From the NCBI GenBank assembly GCA_030428615.1, contig JAUIDN010000012.1:1-64000 (forward strand): a stretch of 64,000 nucleotides of DNA, read 5' to 3'. The translations under genes and the position numbers were made by a program. Shown here one piece after another: positions 17,600-27,616 of this stretch (its first letter is position 1; each line of letters starts with the position of its first letter). This DNA is from Alphaproteobacteria bacterium (lineage in GTDB: Bacteria; Pseudomonadota; Alphaproteobacteria; Sphingomonadales; Emcibacteraceae). The notes below the pieces were generated by a model. It made no database searches, was not told where the DNA came from, and saw nothing but the letters and a program-made list of their open reading frames with translations.

Positions 17600-18854
17600 A
17601 TTCATAAAGCGCGATTTCATATTCCATCTGGTCCTGCGACATGGGGAAATCTACACCATTTTTTGCATTCACAAAATCATCCGGGGCAACAAAGGCAAGG
17701 TTACTTTGCATATTCAGAGCTGTGCGCATGGAAAGTCCGGCTTTCCATGTGAGGGCAACGATAAGCGCTCCCTTTTTCTTGCTGAGGATATTGCGTACAG
17801 ACTTATCGGGCAGGTTTGACATTATAATCAGGCACTGTGTGACCAATTCCCGTTGCTTGTTTTTTATCGCGTTTTGGATAAATTCATCGTCAACGACACC
17901 GCGCTCGAAAAGATCGGCCGCCTGTTCGGCAAGGGAACGTTCGTCATCACTTTCCGGGCCTTCGGCGCTTATTCTTTCTCTGACGCGAAGCAGCAGTTCC
18001 TCACCCTGGTCCGGTTCAAGATGGTTTAGGGTGATCATGCTGTCGACGAGGGAGGACGCTACGAAGGTGGCGATCCGTTTCATCGCCCGCATGGAAAGGT
18101 TTGGCCGTTTCGCAAGTGGTTCGTGCCATTCTTCAATATTCTGCGCCTGTGCTTCGTTGATAATATTGTCCAGGGTTTCTTCGCGAATTTGCGCATTTTG
18201 ATTAGCTAATAGATTGGACACTGCTGGTATTTCAAGGGATGATGCGATTGCATCGCAGATATCGCCGCTTAATTCGTCCCTTTTTGCAATGGCTTCCAGT
18301 GCGCCAGTAAGGGTGGTTGCCGCAATTATTTCCTTTAGGTCAGTGTCGCTTAAGAGTGGCGAATATTCAAGAATTGGCGCGCATACCGATAAAATTTCAT
18401 CATTCGCCAGTTTGCGTGCGATATGTTTTGGGATTGAATTGGATGATTTTAATTCTTCGGCCAGAATCTGTCTGACGGACGGCAATTGATCACTGGCGAG
18501 GATTTCAATCATTTCAAGCGCTTTGTCTCGTATCTGGGCGGTACCGTCTTCTGAAATATTGGGGAAGAAGCGCGCTATTTTACGGGCAAGTTCCTGTTTG
18601 ACTTCTTCGCATTCATCGTTGGACAGTATTTTGTCTGCCTGAATGGGGGTATTTGAATTGCTGGCAACTTTCTTACGAATTTCAGTATTTTCATCTTCTG
18701 CCAGGTAATAAAGAACTTCCTGCGGTGTGCTGTCCTGGCCAGCCAGGATCATTTTGTCGTTTGTTTTCTTGGCTTCAAGTGCGCTACGTGCTTCCTCATA
18801 GGACGACAACTGTTTCGCGCGATTATCTTTATTTTTAAAAATGTTCAATATCAT
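17598..18854 (-). CDS. DUF2336 domain-containing protein
   Basis: A 418-residue, mostly helical cytoplasmic protein with repeated helical pairs reminiscent of HEAT-like repeats. Examples are QEVLYYLAEDENTEIRKKVA, SVRQILAEELKSS and AQIREETLDNI. This matches the DUF2336 family, found widely in alphaproteobacteria, often near signalling genes; its biochemical role is unknown. No TM or signal peptide is seen. It is 21 bp downstream of the diguanylate cyclase gene on the same strand, so probably the same transcript. That suggests, but does not show, a link to c-di-GMP signalling. Confidence 0.82.
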   Translation of the reverse strand: MILNIFKNKDNRAKQLSSYEEARSALEAKKTNDKMILAGQDSTPQEVLYYLAEDENTEIRKKVASNSNTPIQADKILSNDECEEVKQELARKIARFFPNISEDGTAQIRDKALEMIEILASDQLPSVRQILAEELKSSNSIPKHIARKLANDEILSVCAPILEYSPLLSDTDLKEIIAATTLTGALEAIAKRDELSGDICDAIASSLEIPAVSNLLANQNAQIREETLDNIINEAQAQNIEEWHEPLAKRPNLSMRAMKRIATFVASSLVDSMITLNHLEPDQGEELLLRVRERISAEGPESDDERSLAEQAADLFERGVVDDEFIQNAIKNKQRELVTQCLIIMSNLPDKSVRNILSKKKGALIVALTWKAGLSMRTALNMQSNLAFVAPDDFVNAKNGVDFPMSQDQMEYEIALYE

Positions 18855-18875
18855 TGGTCTTATCCGGCCCTTTAT

Positions 18876-20654
18876 TTACTCAGTAACTTTAGCGCAATTT
18901 TCTTTCGTTTGGTTTAACACGACATGCGATTTGCCATTTCTTTTGACCTTGTAGAGCGCGTCATCCGCGAGTTCCATCAATTTTTCCAATGAATCGTTGC
19001 TGCTTGGAGCGCTCATTGCGATGCCGATTGACAAGGACAAAGGATTATTTCTGTCATCGGCCACTTCCTTTAGTTCATCATTACAGTCGAGAATTCTGTT
19101 TGCCTGGCTTAATGCGCTTTTTTCATCGACATTTTCCAGCCACACTGCAAATTCGTCACCACCAAGCCGACTGCAAAAATCTTCAGTACGGATATTTTTT
19201 TTCAGAATTTGTGCCAGTTTCTGCAAAACCCTGTCACCAACTGCGTGGCCGAAGCCGTCATTGATCTGTTTGAAATTATCAACGTCAATGTAAAGCAGGG
19301 CACAGGAATTTCTTTTTCTTTTCTTAATAAGAAGTCGCTTGTTTGCTTTCTCCACAAATGCACGACGATTGAACAGAGAGGTCAGTTCATCTGTGTTGGA
19401 AAGTTTTTCCAATTCTTCATAATTTTTTATCTGTTCCAGTGCGATACCCAGATGACTTACGATTCCAAGAAACAAGGCTTTTTCATCCTTGTTCCAGCTT
19501 TTGCGTTCATCATCCATTAAAACATATATGGCACCGTTTATTTCATTATGGTGCCTGGAGATTCCAATCAGAACAGTTTGATCATCTATTATTTCTTCAG
19601 AAAAAGAGGGGGGATTTTCGTCATTTGAATTTTCACAAATTGATACTGCCCGTTTGCTGACTTTGTCAAACAGGGAGATATCTGAAATTTCACCGCTGTG
19701 TGCTTTTAGTTCTGTGGCATAGGAATTTTTATCGGTTCTGTGTATCCGCGTGATATAGCAGCTTTTCGCGGTCACACCTTCAAGCGTGGCGTTTGCTGTT
19801 GTTGAAAGGATTTTTGACGGGTCGATTTCATCGCGAATAGTGGAAATTATTTTTCTAAGTACATGTTCACTTTTGCGAATGCGTCGAAGTGCGGATTCAC
19901 GTTCTTTCTTTTCCGTTATGTCGCGACATACTCCCCTTGCCCCCTGCCAGGTCGAATTATTATCAATGATCGGATTGGCCGAAACTTGAACACAGGCGAA
20001 TGACGCATCACTTCGCTCTAGCCAGATTTCAACATCATTTATCGCGTCAAGGGTATCAAATGGATTTAAACCGTCCTGTCCAAGGATCAGGTCCGCCGCC
20101 TTTTTGTCGTTAAGTTCGTATGCTGTGTATCCAAGGATACCGTTGGGGGAAACATATTTGAAACGTCCCTTGTTGTCGGTTTCCCAGGCGAAGTCGGTTG
20201 AACAGGCAACCAGATCTTTAAACATCTGGCGTGACTGCACGAGTGCCTTTGTCAGATGTTGCTCCACGGTAATGTCCTTACCGAATAAGAGCACTCGTGT
20301 TTTGTTTTCATTTTCTGATTTGATCGGGAAAGCGAATAAATCATAGTGGCGGCTGCCGGTTTCATCATCCAGTGTTATTTTCCGATTTTCCGGACAGTTA
20401 TTTGTCAGGCACCGAATGATAATTCCGTGAATGACCGGGTTTCTGTCCTGAAAGGCAGCTACAAGATTTTCGGCGTAGATATTTTTGTCAATTATGTTGA
20501 GCGACTCGTCTGCGATCAGGGCCGGACCGCAAAGATTTTCGATTAAATCACGATCTATTAAAATTTCTTCGCGGGAGCGGTCGGTATTTTTTTCTTTCTC
20601 TGCAGCGCCGGTGCGTTTGAGGATACTTGCAATATTACTGTCCATGGTGCCCAA
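18876..20654 (-). CDS. PAS-PAS-GAF-GGDEF diguanylate cyclase
   Basis: A 592-residue soluble sensor enzyme. Two PAS-like domains (about residues 30-130 and 140-255; the second ends with the PAC-type ARGVCRDITEKKER) precede a GAF-like domain (about 270-410). The C-terminal GGDEF domain has LSNTDELTSLFNRRAF and the active site RLGGDEFAVW. The active motif is intact, so synthesis of c-di-GMP is expected. The inhibitory I-site RxxD (RTED) lies five residues before GGDEF, predicting product inhibition. The ATG at residue 4 is an alternative start. It forms a likely unit with the DUF2336 gene. Confidence 0.93.
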   Translation of the reverse strand: MGTMDSNIASILKRTGAAEKEKNTDRSREEILIDRDLIENLCGPALIADESLNIIDKNIYAENLVAAFQDRNPVIHGIIIRCLTNNCPENRKITLDDETGSRHYDLFAFPIKSENENKTRVLLFGKDITVEQHLTKALVQSRQMFKDLVACSTDFAWETDNKGRFKYVSPNGILGYTAYELNDKKAADLILGQDGLNPFDTLDAINDVEIWLERSDASFACVQVSANPIIDNNSTWQGARGVCRDITEKKERESALRRIRKSEHVLRKIISTIRDEIDPSKILSTTANATLEGVTAKSCYITRIHRTDKNSYATELKAHSGEISDISLFDKVSKRAVSICENSNDENPPSFSEEIIDDQTVLIGISRHHNEINGAIYVLMDDERKSWNKDEKALFLGIVSHLGIALEQIKNYEELEKLSNTDELTSLFNRRAFVEKANKRLLIKKRKRNSCALLYIDVDNFKQINDGFGHAVGDRVLQKLAQILKKNIRTEDFCSRLGGDEFAVWLENVDEKSALSQANRILDCNDELKEVADDRNNPLSLSIGIAMSAPSSNDSLEKLMELADDALYKVKRNGKSHVVLNQTKENCAKVTE

Positions 20655-20756
20655 AATCGATAAAATTGTTACTAATACTTCATAAAATTCAATAGAAATT
20701 AATGTAGCTATTTTGTATTAACATTTAGTTTACGAAATGATGGCGGATGGCTCTAA

Positions 20757-21449
20757 ATGCTTAACAATGAAACGATGAATGAATTAAATCTTGAAGACAT
20801 AGACTATTGGATATTTGATTTGGATAATACGCTCTATCCATGTGAAGCCAATCTGTTCACACAGGTTGATCATAAAATGGGTCTTTTTATTCAGGATATG
20901 TTTGATGTGTCCTATGATGACGCAAAGAAGCGACAGAAAAATTTCTTCTTGAAACACGGCACAACGCTTAGAGGGTTGATGACCGAGCACGGGATCGAGC
21001 CATATGACTATCTCAAATTTGTACATGATATTGATTTTTCAGTATTAAATGTGGATGAGATACTTAATGATGCCATAGGAAAATTACCCGGTGAGAAATA
21101 TATCTATACCAATGCATCAACGGATTATGCGGGCAACGTTCTGGCTCATATCGGACTTGACGGATGTTTCAAGGATATATTTGATATTCATGATGCGGAC
21201 TTCCGGCCAAAACCTGATATGCGTAGCTATCATAAAATGATCGAAAAATTTGGCGTGAATCCGAAAAAATCAATTATGGTAGAAGATATCGCCGCAAACT
21301 TAAACCCGGCCGCAGAACTTGGTATGGCGACGGTCTGGGTGCGAACAGATACGCATTGGGGTGATAAGGGACATAATGGCGATAATATAGACCATGTTGC
21401 GGCTAATCTTTCGCAATGGTTGGAAAATATAACCCGGCATATTGAATAG
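20757..21449 (+). CDS. HAD-family pyrimidine 5'-nucleotidase
   Basis: A 230-residue HAD hydrolase. Motif I is WIFDLDNTLYP, motif II is YIYTNAS, and motif III/IV is RPKPDMRSYHKMIEKFG with MVEDIAANL. The DxDNTLYP form with an alpha-helical cap is that of SDT1-like pyrimidine 5'-nucleotidases, which dephosphorylate UMP or CMP. The gene precedes dapD, a common alphaproteobacterial neighbourhood. The ATG chosen has GGATGG upstream. A shorter start, six codons downstream, would also fit. Confidence 0.85.
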   Translation: MLNNETMNELNLEDIDYWIFDLDNTLYPCEANLFTQVDHKMGLFIQDMFDVSYDDAKKRQKNFFLKHGTTLRGLMTEHGIEPYDYLKFVHDIDFSVLNVDEILNDAIGKLPGEKYIYTNASTDYAGNVLAHIGLDGCFKDIFDIHDADFRPKPDMRSYHKMIEKFGVNPKKSIMVEDIAANLNPAAELGMATVWVRTDTHWGDKGHNGDNIDHVAANLSQWLENITRHIE

Positions 21450-21526
21450 CTTTCAGAATAGCTTGACAGTCGGTCCATTGCCGATATGTTCACCACGTAA
21501 TAATTAACTTGTAAAAGGAATGGATT

Positions 21527-22372
21527 ATGCCAGATACGTCTTTGGAAAATACCATTAATCAGGCATGGGAAAATAACGCCAGCCTTAACACCACAACACA
21601 GGGTGAAATAAGGGAAGCCGTAGACGAGGCCCTTAGCATGCTTGATTGCGGCAAGGCTCGTGTCGCGTCGAAAGAAAGTGGCAGTTGGGTCGTGCATCAG
21701 TGGCTAAAAAAAGCGGTACTGCTTTCATTTCGTCTGAATGGAATGAAAAAAATTGCCGGCGGCCCTGGCGATGATAGCGGGTGGTATGACAAGGTGCCAT
21801 CAAAATTTGAAGGTTGGGGACAGGAAGAATTTGATAAGGCCGGATTTCGTGCTGTACCAAGTGCCGTTGTCCGACATTCCGCATATATCGCCCCCAATGT
21901 CGTATTGATGCCGTCTTTTGTAAATCTTGGTGCCTTTGTAGATGAGGGTGCGATGATTGATACATGGGCGACCATCGGGTCCTGCGCGCAGATCGGAAAG
22001 AATGTTCATATTTCAGGCGGTGTCGGGATCGGGGGGGTATTGGAGCCGTTACAGGCGGGCCCCGTTATCATCGAAGACAATTGTTTTATCGGTGCCCGTT
22101 CCGAAGTCGCAGAAGGCGTTGTGGTTGAAGAAGGTGCCGTTTTAAGTATGGGTGTCTTTATCGGCGCATCTACCAAAATAATTGACCGGGAGACTGGCGA
22201 GATTTTTATTGGCCGCGTGCCAGCATACAGTGTTGTCGTTCCGGGCACGCTGCCGGGAAAACCGATGGCGGACGGGACAATAGGGCCGGGGTTATATGCG
22301 GCGGTTATTGTAAAGCGTGTTGATGAGCGAACCCGATCAAAAACGTCCATTAACGATCTTTTGAGAGATTAG
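21527..22372 (+). CDS. dapD: Tetrahydrodipicolinate N-succinyltransferase
   Basis: This enzyme transfers succinyl from succinyl-CoA to tetrahydrodipicolinate in the succinylase branch of lysine and meso-diaminopimelate synthesis. The 281-residue protein has an N-terminal helical part ([22 protein letters not shown]). A left-handed beta-helix of hexapeptide repeats follows, covering [40 protein letters not shown] and [21 protein letters not shown] strong AAAGGA site precedes the ATG. It ends 3 bp before the dapE start. Confidence 0.97.
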   Translation: MPDTSLENTINQAWENNASLNTTTQGEIREAVDEALSMLDCGKARVASKESGSWVVHQWLKKAVLLSFRLNGMKKIAGGPGDDSGWYDKVPSKFEGWGQEEFDKAGFRAVPSAVVRHSAYIAPNVVLMPSFVNLGAFVDEGAMIDTWATIGSCAQIGKNVHISGGVGIGGVLEPLQAGPVIIEDNCFIGARSEVAEGVVVEEGAVLSMGVFIGASTKIIDRETGEIFIGRVPAYSVVVPGTLPGKPMADGTIGPGLYAAVIVKRVDERTRSKTSINDLLRD

Positions 22373-22375
22373 ATT

Positions 22376-23509
22376 GTGATTATTGATCCTGTCGAGCTGA
22401 CCAAAGAGCTTGTGCGCTGTCAGAGCGTAACGCCAAAAGATGCGGGGGCCCTAAACACATTGCAGGCGGTGCTTGAAAAAATAGGGTTTAAATGCACAAG
22501 GCTTCCCTTTAAAGAACGGGGCACGGCAGATGTTGACAACCTTTATGCCCGGTTGGGGGTAAATGGTCCTCACTTTTGCTACGCTGGCCACACAGATGTT
22601 GTCCCGCCGGGCGATACGTCCGACTGGGATTACCCACCGTTTGGCGCAGAAGTTGATGATGGCGTTCTTTATGGACGCGGTGCCAGTGATATGAAGGGCG
22701 GGATTGCGTCTTTTGTGGCGGCGGTTTCGGAAATCGGAGAATTTGACGGCACCATAAGTTTGCTCATAACAGGTGATGAGGAAGGCCCGGCCATAAATGG
22801 CACGGTCAAGATGCTGGAGTGGTTAAATGATAACGGGGATATTCCGGATATTTGCATTGTCGGGGAGCCGACGAATGTCAATGAAGTAGGTGATATGGCA
22901 AAAATTGGCCGCCGCGGAAGCATAACCGGGGAGCTTACGGTACACGGCGCACAGGGGCATGTGGCGTATCCGCATCTTGCCGATAACCCGATCCCGCGGC
23001 TGATTAAAATCCTTGATAAATTTACCAGGCTGGAGCTGGACAAGGGCAACGATTATTTTCAACCAAGTAATCTTGAGATAACAACCATTGATGTCGGCAA
23101 TCCGGCGTCAAATGTTATTCCGATGGACGCGTCGGCAAAATTTAACATTCGTTTTAATAATGAACATACACCGGACGGGTTGATCAACTGGATCACGGAT
23201 GTGTGTGAGGATGTTGCCGGTGATTATACGCTTGATGTGAATGTTTCGGGAGACGCGTTTCTGACGTCAAAGGGAGCGCTTAGTGACTTGATAACAGATG
23301 CTGTATATGCGGTTACCGGCAAAAATGTTGAACTGAGCACATCCGGCGGCACGTCGGACGCAAGATTTATAAAAAACTATTGTCCAGTGGCTGAATTTGG
23401 CCTTATTAATAAAACCATACACAAAGTGAATGAGTGTGTGGAAATTAATGATTTGTTGATCCTGCGCGATGTGTATTCTCATATGTTAAAGACATATTTT
23501 AAAAAATGA
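22376..23509 (+). CDS. dapE: Succinyl-diaminopimelate desuccinylase
   Basis: An M20-family dizinc hydrolase that releases succinate from N-succinyl-LL-diaminopimelate. It has 377 residues. The metal ligands are seen in YAGHTDVVPPGD and GRGASDMKGGIA, the catalytic glutamate in TGDEEGPAINGT, and a further ligand region in GEPTNVNEVG. A C-terminal STSGGTSDARF segment is also typical. The start is GTG, just 3 bp after dapD, so the two form an operon feeding the dcw-encoded MurE with diaminopimelate. Confidence 0.97.
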   Translation: MIIDPVELTKELVRCQSVTPKDAGALNTLQAVLEKIGFKCTRLPFKERGTADVDNLYARLGVNGPHFCYAGHTDVVPPGDTSDWDYPPFGAEVDDGVLYGRGASDMKGGIASFVAAVSEIGEFDGTISLLITGDEEGPAINGTVKMLEWLNDNGDIPDICIVGEPTNVNEVGDMAKIGRRGSITGELTVHGAQGHVAYPHLADNPIPRLIKILDKFTRLELDKGNDYFQPSNLEITTIDVGNPASNVIPMDASAKFNIRFNNEHTPDGLINWITDVCEDVAGDYTLDVNVSGDAFLTSKGALSDLITDAVYAVTGKNVELSTSGGTSDARFIKNYCPVAEFGLINKTIHKVNECVEINDLLILRDVYSHMLKTYFKK

Positions 23510-23518
23510 AGAAGCGTG

Positions 23519-24142
23519 ATGACCGACGATAATCAAATTTCCCTACCAACTTATATTCAACGTTCACTGCTTGGTGCCTGGAAGTTGGTGCAGGTTAACC
23601 CCAAAGCTATGGATTATCTGGATATTTCATCTGATGGGTTTTGGAAAAGCTTTTGGGCGATTGCCGTTATGATTCCGGTTTTTATATTAAAGGGTATCAA
23701 TGACTCCAAGTCGGGATTACCGCAGCCGATTGTGTCGGAAAGTTTATATGTTTTGACCGCTTTGCCGATGACGGCGTTGGTTATGTATTATTTTACACGG
23801 TTCATGAAGATCAGTGAGAATTATGTACCAATGGTTATTGCCTATAACTGGCTTAATGCACTCACCGTGAATATCATTATTATTGCAGGGTTGATTCTTA
23901 ATCTTATTGCGCCGGAGAGCCAGGTATCAGGCATTATCCAGCTAATGCTGGGATTTTATTTTGGTCTTTATGTGGTGTGGTTCATGTTTAAAACATCACT
24001 AGTGATAAGTGGAATGCTGGCTATAGGGGTGGTGATATTTGAAAATTTATTAAATTCGACCTATCAGGTCATTCTGATGAAGATACTTGACCCCGAAGCC
24101 TTCGACTTTATGTTTGCGGCCGTTAATAATCAACCTTCATAA
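23519..24142 (+). CDS. Multi-pass membrane protein of unknown function
   Basis: A 207-residue protein with about five predicted TM segments, for example FWAIAVMIPVFILKG, VLTALPMTALVMYYF and NALTVNIIIIAGLILNLI. Later segments include IIQLMLGFYFGLYVVWFMF and VISGMLAIGVVIFENLL. The pattern is loosely reminiscent of Yip1-type proteins, but no firm family assignment is possible. Of two adjacent starts, the ATG was preferred to the GTG directly before it. It follows dapE closely and its 3' end overlaps truA (opposite strand) by 20 bp. Confidence 0.7.
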   Translation: MTDDNQISLPTYIQRSLLGAWKLVQVNPKAMDYLDISSDGFWKSFWAIAVMIPVFILKGINDSKSGLPQPIVSESLYVLTALPMTALVMYYFTRFMKISENYVPMVIAYNWLNALTVNIIIIAGLILNLIAPESQVSGIIQLMLGFYFGLYVVWFMFKTSLVISGMLAIGVVIFENLLNSTYQVILMKILDPEAFDFMFAAVNNQPS

Positions 24143-24869
24143 AATAAAGCCCGTCCGGGGGCGCGTTATAGCCGAGCGCGTTTCTGTCCGTTGCTTCCAG
24201 AGCATTTTTCATATCCTGTTTGCCCCATTTTCCTTTTCCCACATAATAAAGGCAACCGACCATGGAGCGGACCTGATGATGCAGGTAGGATATGGCACTG
24301 GTATCAATGTAAATATTTTCCCCGTCACGGGAAACATCAAGTTTTTCCAACGTTTTCAAGGGCGATTTTGACTGGCACTGCACGCTTCTGAAGGTTGTGA
24401 AATCATGCTTGCCGATCAAAAGCTGTGCGGCATCATGCATGACGTTAACATCAAGAGGTTCTTTAATTTGCCAAGCTTTTCCACGCTGCAGGCTTAGTTT
24501 CGCACGCCTGTTGATGATGTGATAACGGTAATATCTTTTTTTGGCTGAAAACCGCGCGTGAAAATCGTTGTCCACTTTTTCAGCGTTTAATATGGATATG
24601 GGGGCCTTTTTCAAATGATAGTTAAGTGCATCCATCAGTTTAAAGGCTTCGATATCGCGCGGGATATCCACATGTGCGACCATCCCGAGTGCATGGACCC
24701 CGGCGTCAGTTCGCCCGGCGGCATGGAAGCGACATTCGGTCTGACAAAAACCGAAGGCGGCTTTTTCAAGTTCGGCCTGTATGCTTGGGGCATTTTCCTG
24801 TAACTGCCACCCGCGGTAGTCGGTGCCATCATATTCAATGGTAAGCTTAAATCGTTGCGGGCCGGTCAT
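24123..24869 (-). CDS. truA: tRNA pseudouridine(38-40) synthase
   Basis: A 248-residue TruA that makes pseudouridine at positions 38-40 of the tRNA anticodon arm. The catalytic aspartate lies in [35 protein letters not shown] is the N-terminal signature, and [14 protein letters not shown] the C-terminal one. Its start overlaps the fmt stop by 4 bp, part of a def-fmt-truA operon on the minus strand. Confidence 0.96.
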   Translation of the reverse strand: MTGPQRFKLTIEYDGTDYRGWQLQENAPSIQAELEKAAFGFCQTECRFHAAGRTDAGVHALGMVAHVDIPRDIEAFKLMDALNYHLKKAPISILNAEKVDNDFHARFSAKKRYYRYHIINRRAKLSLQRGKAWQIKEPLDVNVMHDAAQLLIGKHDFTTFRSVQCQSKSPLKTLEKLDVSRDGENIYIDTSAISYLHHQVRSMVGCLYYVGKGKWGKQDMKNALEATDRNALGYNAPPDGLYFMKVDY

Positions 24870-25774
24870 GAGAATTTTGCGCCCATCGCCACGTCAAAAC
24901 CATTCATAAGCGCCGCTATATCCATTGGTCCCTTTCCGGCGCGCTGTGCGATTTTGGCGGAGATGGCACCATCACCACAGGCAATAACCAGCGGCTCACC
25001 GATTTTCTCGCCTGCCGTGCCCGACTGATTTGTGATTTCAGCTTTTAATATCTTGAGGCGTTCCCCGTTCACTTCGCTCCATGCGCCCGGGAAGGGGGAC
25101 AGTCCGTGAATGTGGTTTTTCACGTCTGTTGCGGATTCTGACCAATCAATGTGTGCCTCGGCCTTATCGATTTTTTTGGCGTAGGTTACCCCTTCTTCCG
25201 GCTGTTTGATTGCTTTTCTATCCGGTAACGTTTCAAGGGCTTCGACGATCGCCTTTGCCCCAAGAATGCTTAATTTGTCATGCAAGGTTCCGGTTGTATC
25301 ATCAGCAGCAATGGGGATGCGCTTTTCAAGCAGAACCGGGCCGGTATCAAGCCCCGCTTCCATTTGCATGATGCTTATACCTGTTTCCTTATCCCCTGAC
25401 ATAACTGCACGGTGGATCGGGGCCGCCCCACGCCAACGCGGAAGGAGGGAGGCATGAATGTTCAGACAGCCATATTTGGGGGCATCAAGGATTGCCCGCG
25501 GCAGCAATAATCCGTATGCGACAACTACCGCTACATCAAGATTTAGTTCTTTAAAATCGTCGATATCTTTTTTGTCTTTAAAATTAAGGGGATTACGGAC
25601 CTTGAGGCCATTTTCCTCTGCAAAGGCGTGGACAGCGGAGGGGCGTTCCTTCTTTCCGCGTCCTGCACGGCTTGGGGGCTGGGAATAAACAGCGGCAATT
25701 TCATGGCCCGCGCTTAGAAGTGCGCGAAGTGCGCCAACCGAAAAATCAGGCGTTCCCATGAAAGCTATACGCAT
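24866..25774 (-). CDS. fmt: Methionyl-tRNA formyltransferase
   Basis: This enzyme formylates initiator Met-tRNA using 10-formyltetrahydrofolate. It has 302 residues. The N-terminal Rossmann domain begins [16 protein letters not shown], and the catalytic region [19 protein letters not shown] carries the Asn-His. A C-terminal OB-like domain lies around residues 205-300. It is 10 bp downstream of def, which removes the formyl group later, the usual pairing. Confidence 0.97.
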   Translation of the reverse strand: MRIAFMGTPDFSVGALRALLSAGHEIAAVYSQPPSRAGRGKKERPSAVHAFAEENGLKVRNPLNFKDKKDIDDFKELNLDVAVVVAYGLLLPRAILDAPKYGCLNIHASLLPRWRGAAPIHRAVMSGDKETGISIMQMEAGLDTGPVLLEKRIPIAADDTTGTLHDKLSILGAKAIVEALETLPDRKAIKQPEEGVTYAKKIDKAEAHIDWSESATDVKNHIHGLSPFPGAWSEVNGERLKILKAEITNQSGTAGEKIGEPLVIACGDGAISAKIAQRAGKGPMDIAALMNGFDVAMGAKFS

Positions 25775-25784
25775 TGGTTATTCC

Positions 25785-26300
25785 CTATTTTTCGTTTTCT
25801 TTCACAAACTTTTTCACTTTACGGACATACATTCCGCGCTTGATTTTGGAAAGGTAGTCGATGAAGACAACACCGTTTAAATGGTCCATTTCATGCTGAA
25901 CGCATGTTGCCAGAAGTCCGTCTGCATGGATTTCTTTTTCCATGCCGTCATAATCAATAAATTTCACTTTGCATTCCGCGGGTCGTTCAATATCGGCATA
26001 TTGTTCGGGGATTGAAAGACAACCTTCGTTATAGATATTCATTTCTTCCGATGTCCAAGTGATCTCCGGGTTGATAAAATATTTCGGGTCCGGGTCTTCT
26101 CCTTCCGGTGCGATATCAATCACAAGGATACGTTTAAGCTGACCGACCTGTACCGCGGCAAGGCCAATACCGGGCGCCGCATACATGGTTTCAAGCATGT
26201 CATCCATGAATGCGCGTAATTTGTCATCAACCTTATCGACTGGCTTCGATACTTTTTTAAGCAGCGGGTCTGGAACTGTAACAATCGGTAAAATAGCCAT
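25785..26300 (-). CDS. def: Peptide deformylase
   Basis: A metalloenzyme of 171 residues that removes the N-formyl group from new proteins. All three motifs are intact: [17 protein letters not shown] (metal-binding Cys) and QHEMDHLNG (two metal-binding His plus catalytic Glu). It heads the def-fmt-truA operon and is divergent from rmuC, with promoters for both expected in the short gap. Confidence 0.97.
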   Translation of the reverse strand: MAILPIVTVPDPLLKKVSKPVDKVDDKLRAFMDDMLETMYAAPGIGLAAVQVGQLKRILVIDIAPEGEDPDPKYFINPEITWTSEEMNIYNEGCLSIPEQYADIERPAECKVKFIDYDGMEKEIHADGLLATCVQHEMDHLNGVVFIDYLSKIKRGMYVRKVKKFVKENEK

Positions 26301-26391
26301 AATTTTTTTATCTTATCCTTTTAATCTTACAAATGGTAGGTAATATGTGTTGAGTGTAACGTCAAGGTTTAAGCAGCAAAGGGAGCGCAGT

Positions 26392-27543
26392 TTGGCAGAT
26401 ATGGATCAAAATATGGTGATATTGTTCGGTTTGGGCGGCATTGCTGTTTTATTGCTTATTTTGATGGTGATGCTGTTTTTTCGTGGTCGAAATCAAAGTG
26501 ATGCGCAATCGCAATCTGCGGTATTTTACGAGGAACAGATCTATAAAATCATGCAAGCCAATGCGACCCTTGAAGGCCGTATTGCACAAATGAGCCAGGT
26601 CAATGCCCAGGCCCAGGAAGAAATGAAGCGGACAATGCATGAACGGCTTGATGCGGTGAGCAAACGGGTCGGTGAAAGCCTTGAGAAAACGGGTGAAAAA
26701 ACAGGTGAAAGCCTTGAAAAACTGAAAGAACGCCTCGCGGTTATTGATGAAGCGCAGAAAAATATTACTGATCTTTCAGGGCAAATGGTGGGGCTTCAGG
26801 ATATATTGTCAAATAAGCAGGCGCGGGGTGCCTTTGGGGAAATACAGCTTAATGATCTGGTTTCGTCGATCCTGCCGCCAAATGCCTATGAATTTCAGTC
26901 GCACATGGAAAATGGCCGCCGTGCGGATTGTCTGATAAAACTTCCAAATCCGCCGGGATCGATTGTTGTTGATGCGAAATTTCCGCTCGAAAGTTATCAC
27001 CTTCTTCATAATGCTGAAAATGAAACGGAATTTAAAAAGGCACAGTCACTTTTCAGGGCGGACATACTGAAACATGTAAAAGATATTGCCGAAAAATATA
27101 TTATTAACGGGGTTACGGCAGAATCGGCGTTGATGTTTCTGCCGTCAGAAGCGGTTTATGCTGAACTGCACAGCAGTTTTTCCGATGTGGTGGAAAAATC
27201 CTACCGGGCGAAAGTCTGGATTGTCAGCCCAACCACATTGATGGCGACGCTCAATACGGTTCGGGCGGTCCTTAAGGACGCGCGCATGAGGGAACAGGCC
27301 GGGATTATTCAAAAACATGTTACAACCCTGCTTGATGATGTTGAGCGGCTGGATGATCGCGTCGGGAGTTTACGAAAACATTTCAATCAGGCCGAAAAAG
27401 ACATTGATCTGATCACTACATCTTCGCGCAAAATAACGTCCAAAGTCGATAGCATTGAAAAAATTCAGATGGAAGAAGAGGACAGCGTAGAAGAGGCTAT
27501 AGAGCCAAAAGGGACACCACAAATCAAATTATTGGTGGATTAA
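26392..27543 (+). CDS. rmuC: DNA recombination protein RmuC
   Basis: A 383-residue protein with one N-terminal TM (MVILFGLGGIAVLLLILMVM), then a coiled coil of about 100 residues and the RmuC nuclease-like domain. Marks of that domain are GAFGEIQLNDLVSSILPP, RADCLIKLP, VVDAKFPLESY and MFLPSEAVYAEL. The family limits inversions at short repeats and resembles restriction-endonuclease folds. I chose a TTG start with AAAGGGAG at 7 bp. The ATG nine bases downstream or a GTG 45 bases upstream are alternatives; none changes the TM or domain. Confidence 0.9.
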   Translation: MADMDQNMVILFGLGGIAVLLLILMVMLFFRGRNQSDAQSQSAVFYEEQIYKIMQANATLEGRIAQMSQVNAQAQEEMKRTMHERLDAVSKRVGESLEKTGEKTGESLEKLKERLAVIDEAQKNITDLSGQMVGLQDILSNKQARGAFGEIQLNDLVSSILPPNAYEFQSHMENGRRADCLIKLPNPPGSIVVDAKFPLESYHLLHNAENETEFKKAQSLFRADILKHVKDIAEKYIINGVTAESALMFLPSEAVYAELHSSFSDVVEKSYRAKVWIVSPTTLMATLNTVRAVLKDARMREQAGIIQKHVTTLLDDVERLDDRVGSLRKHFNQAEKDIDLITTSSRKITSKVDSIEKIQMEEEDSVEEAIEPKGTPQIKLLVD

Positions 27544-27616
27544 GGTCTTGGCCATCATTTGGACACGCTCCTGATATAGCTTGACATCCATTATGTCTTT
27601 TGATTCTTTAGACGCT

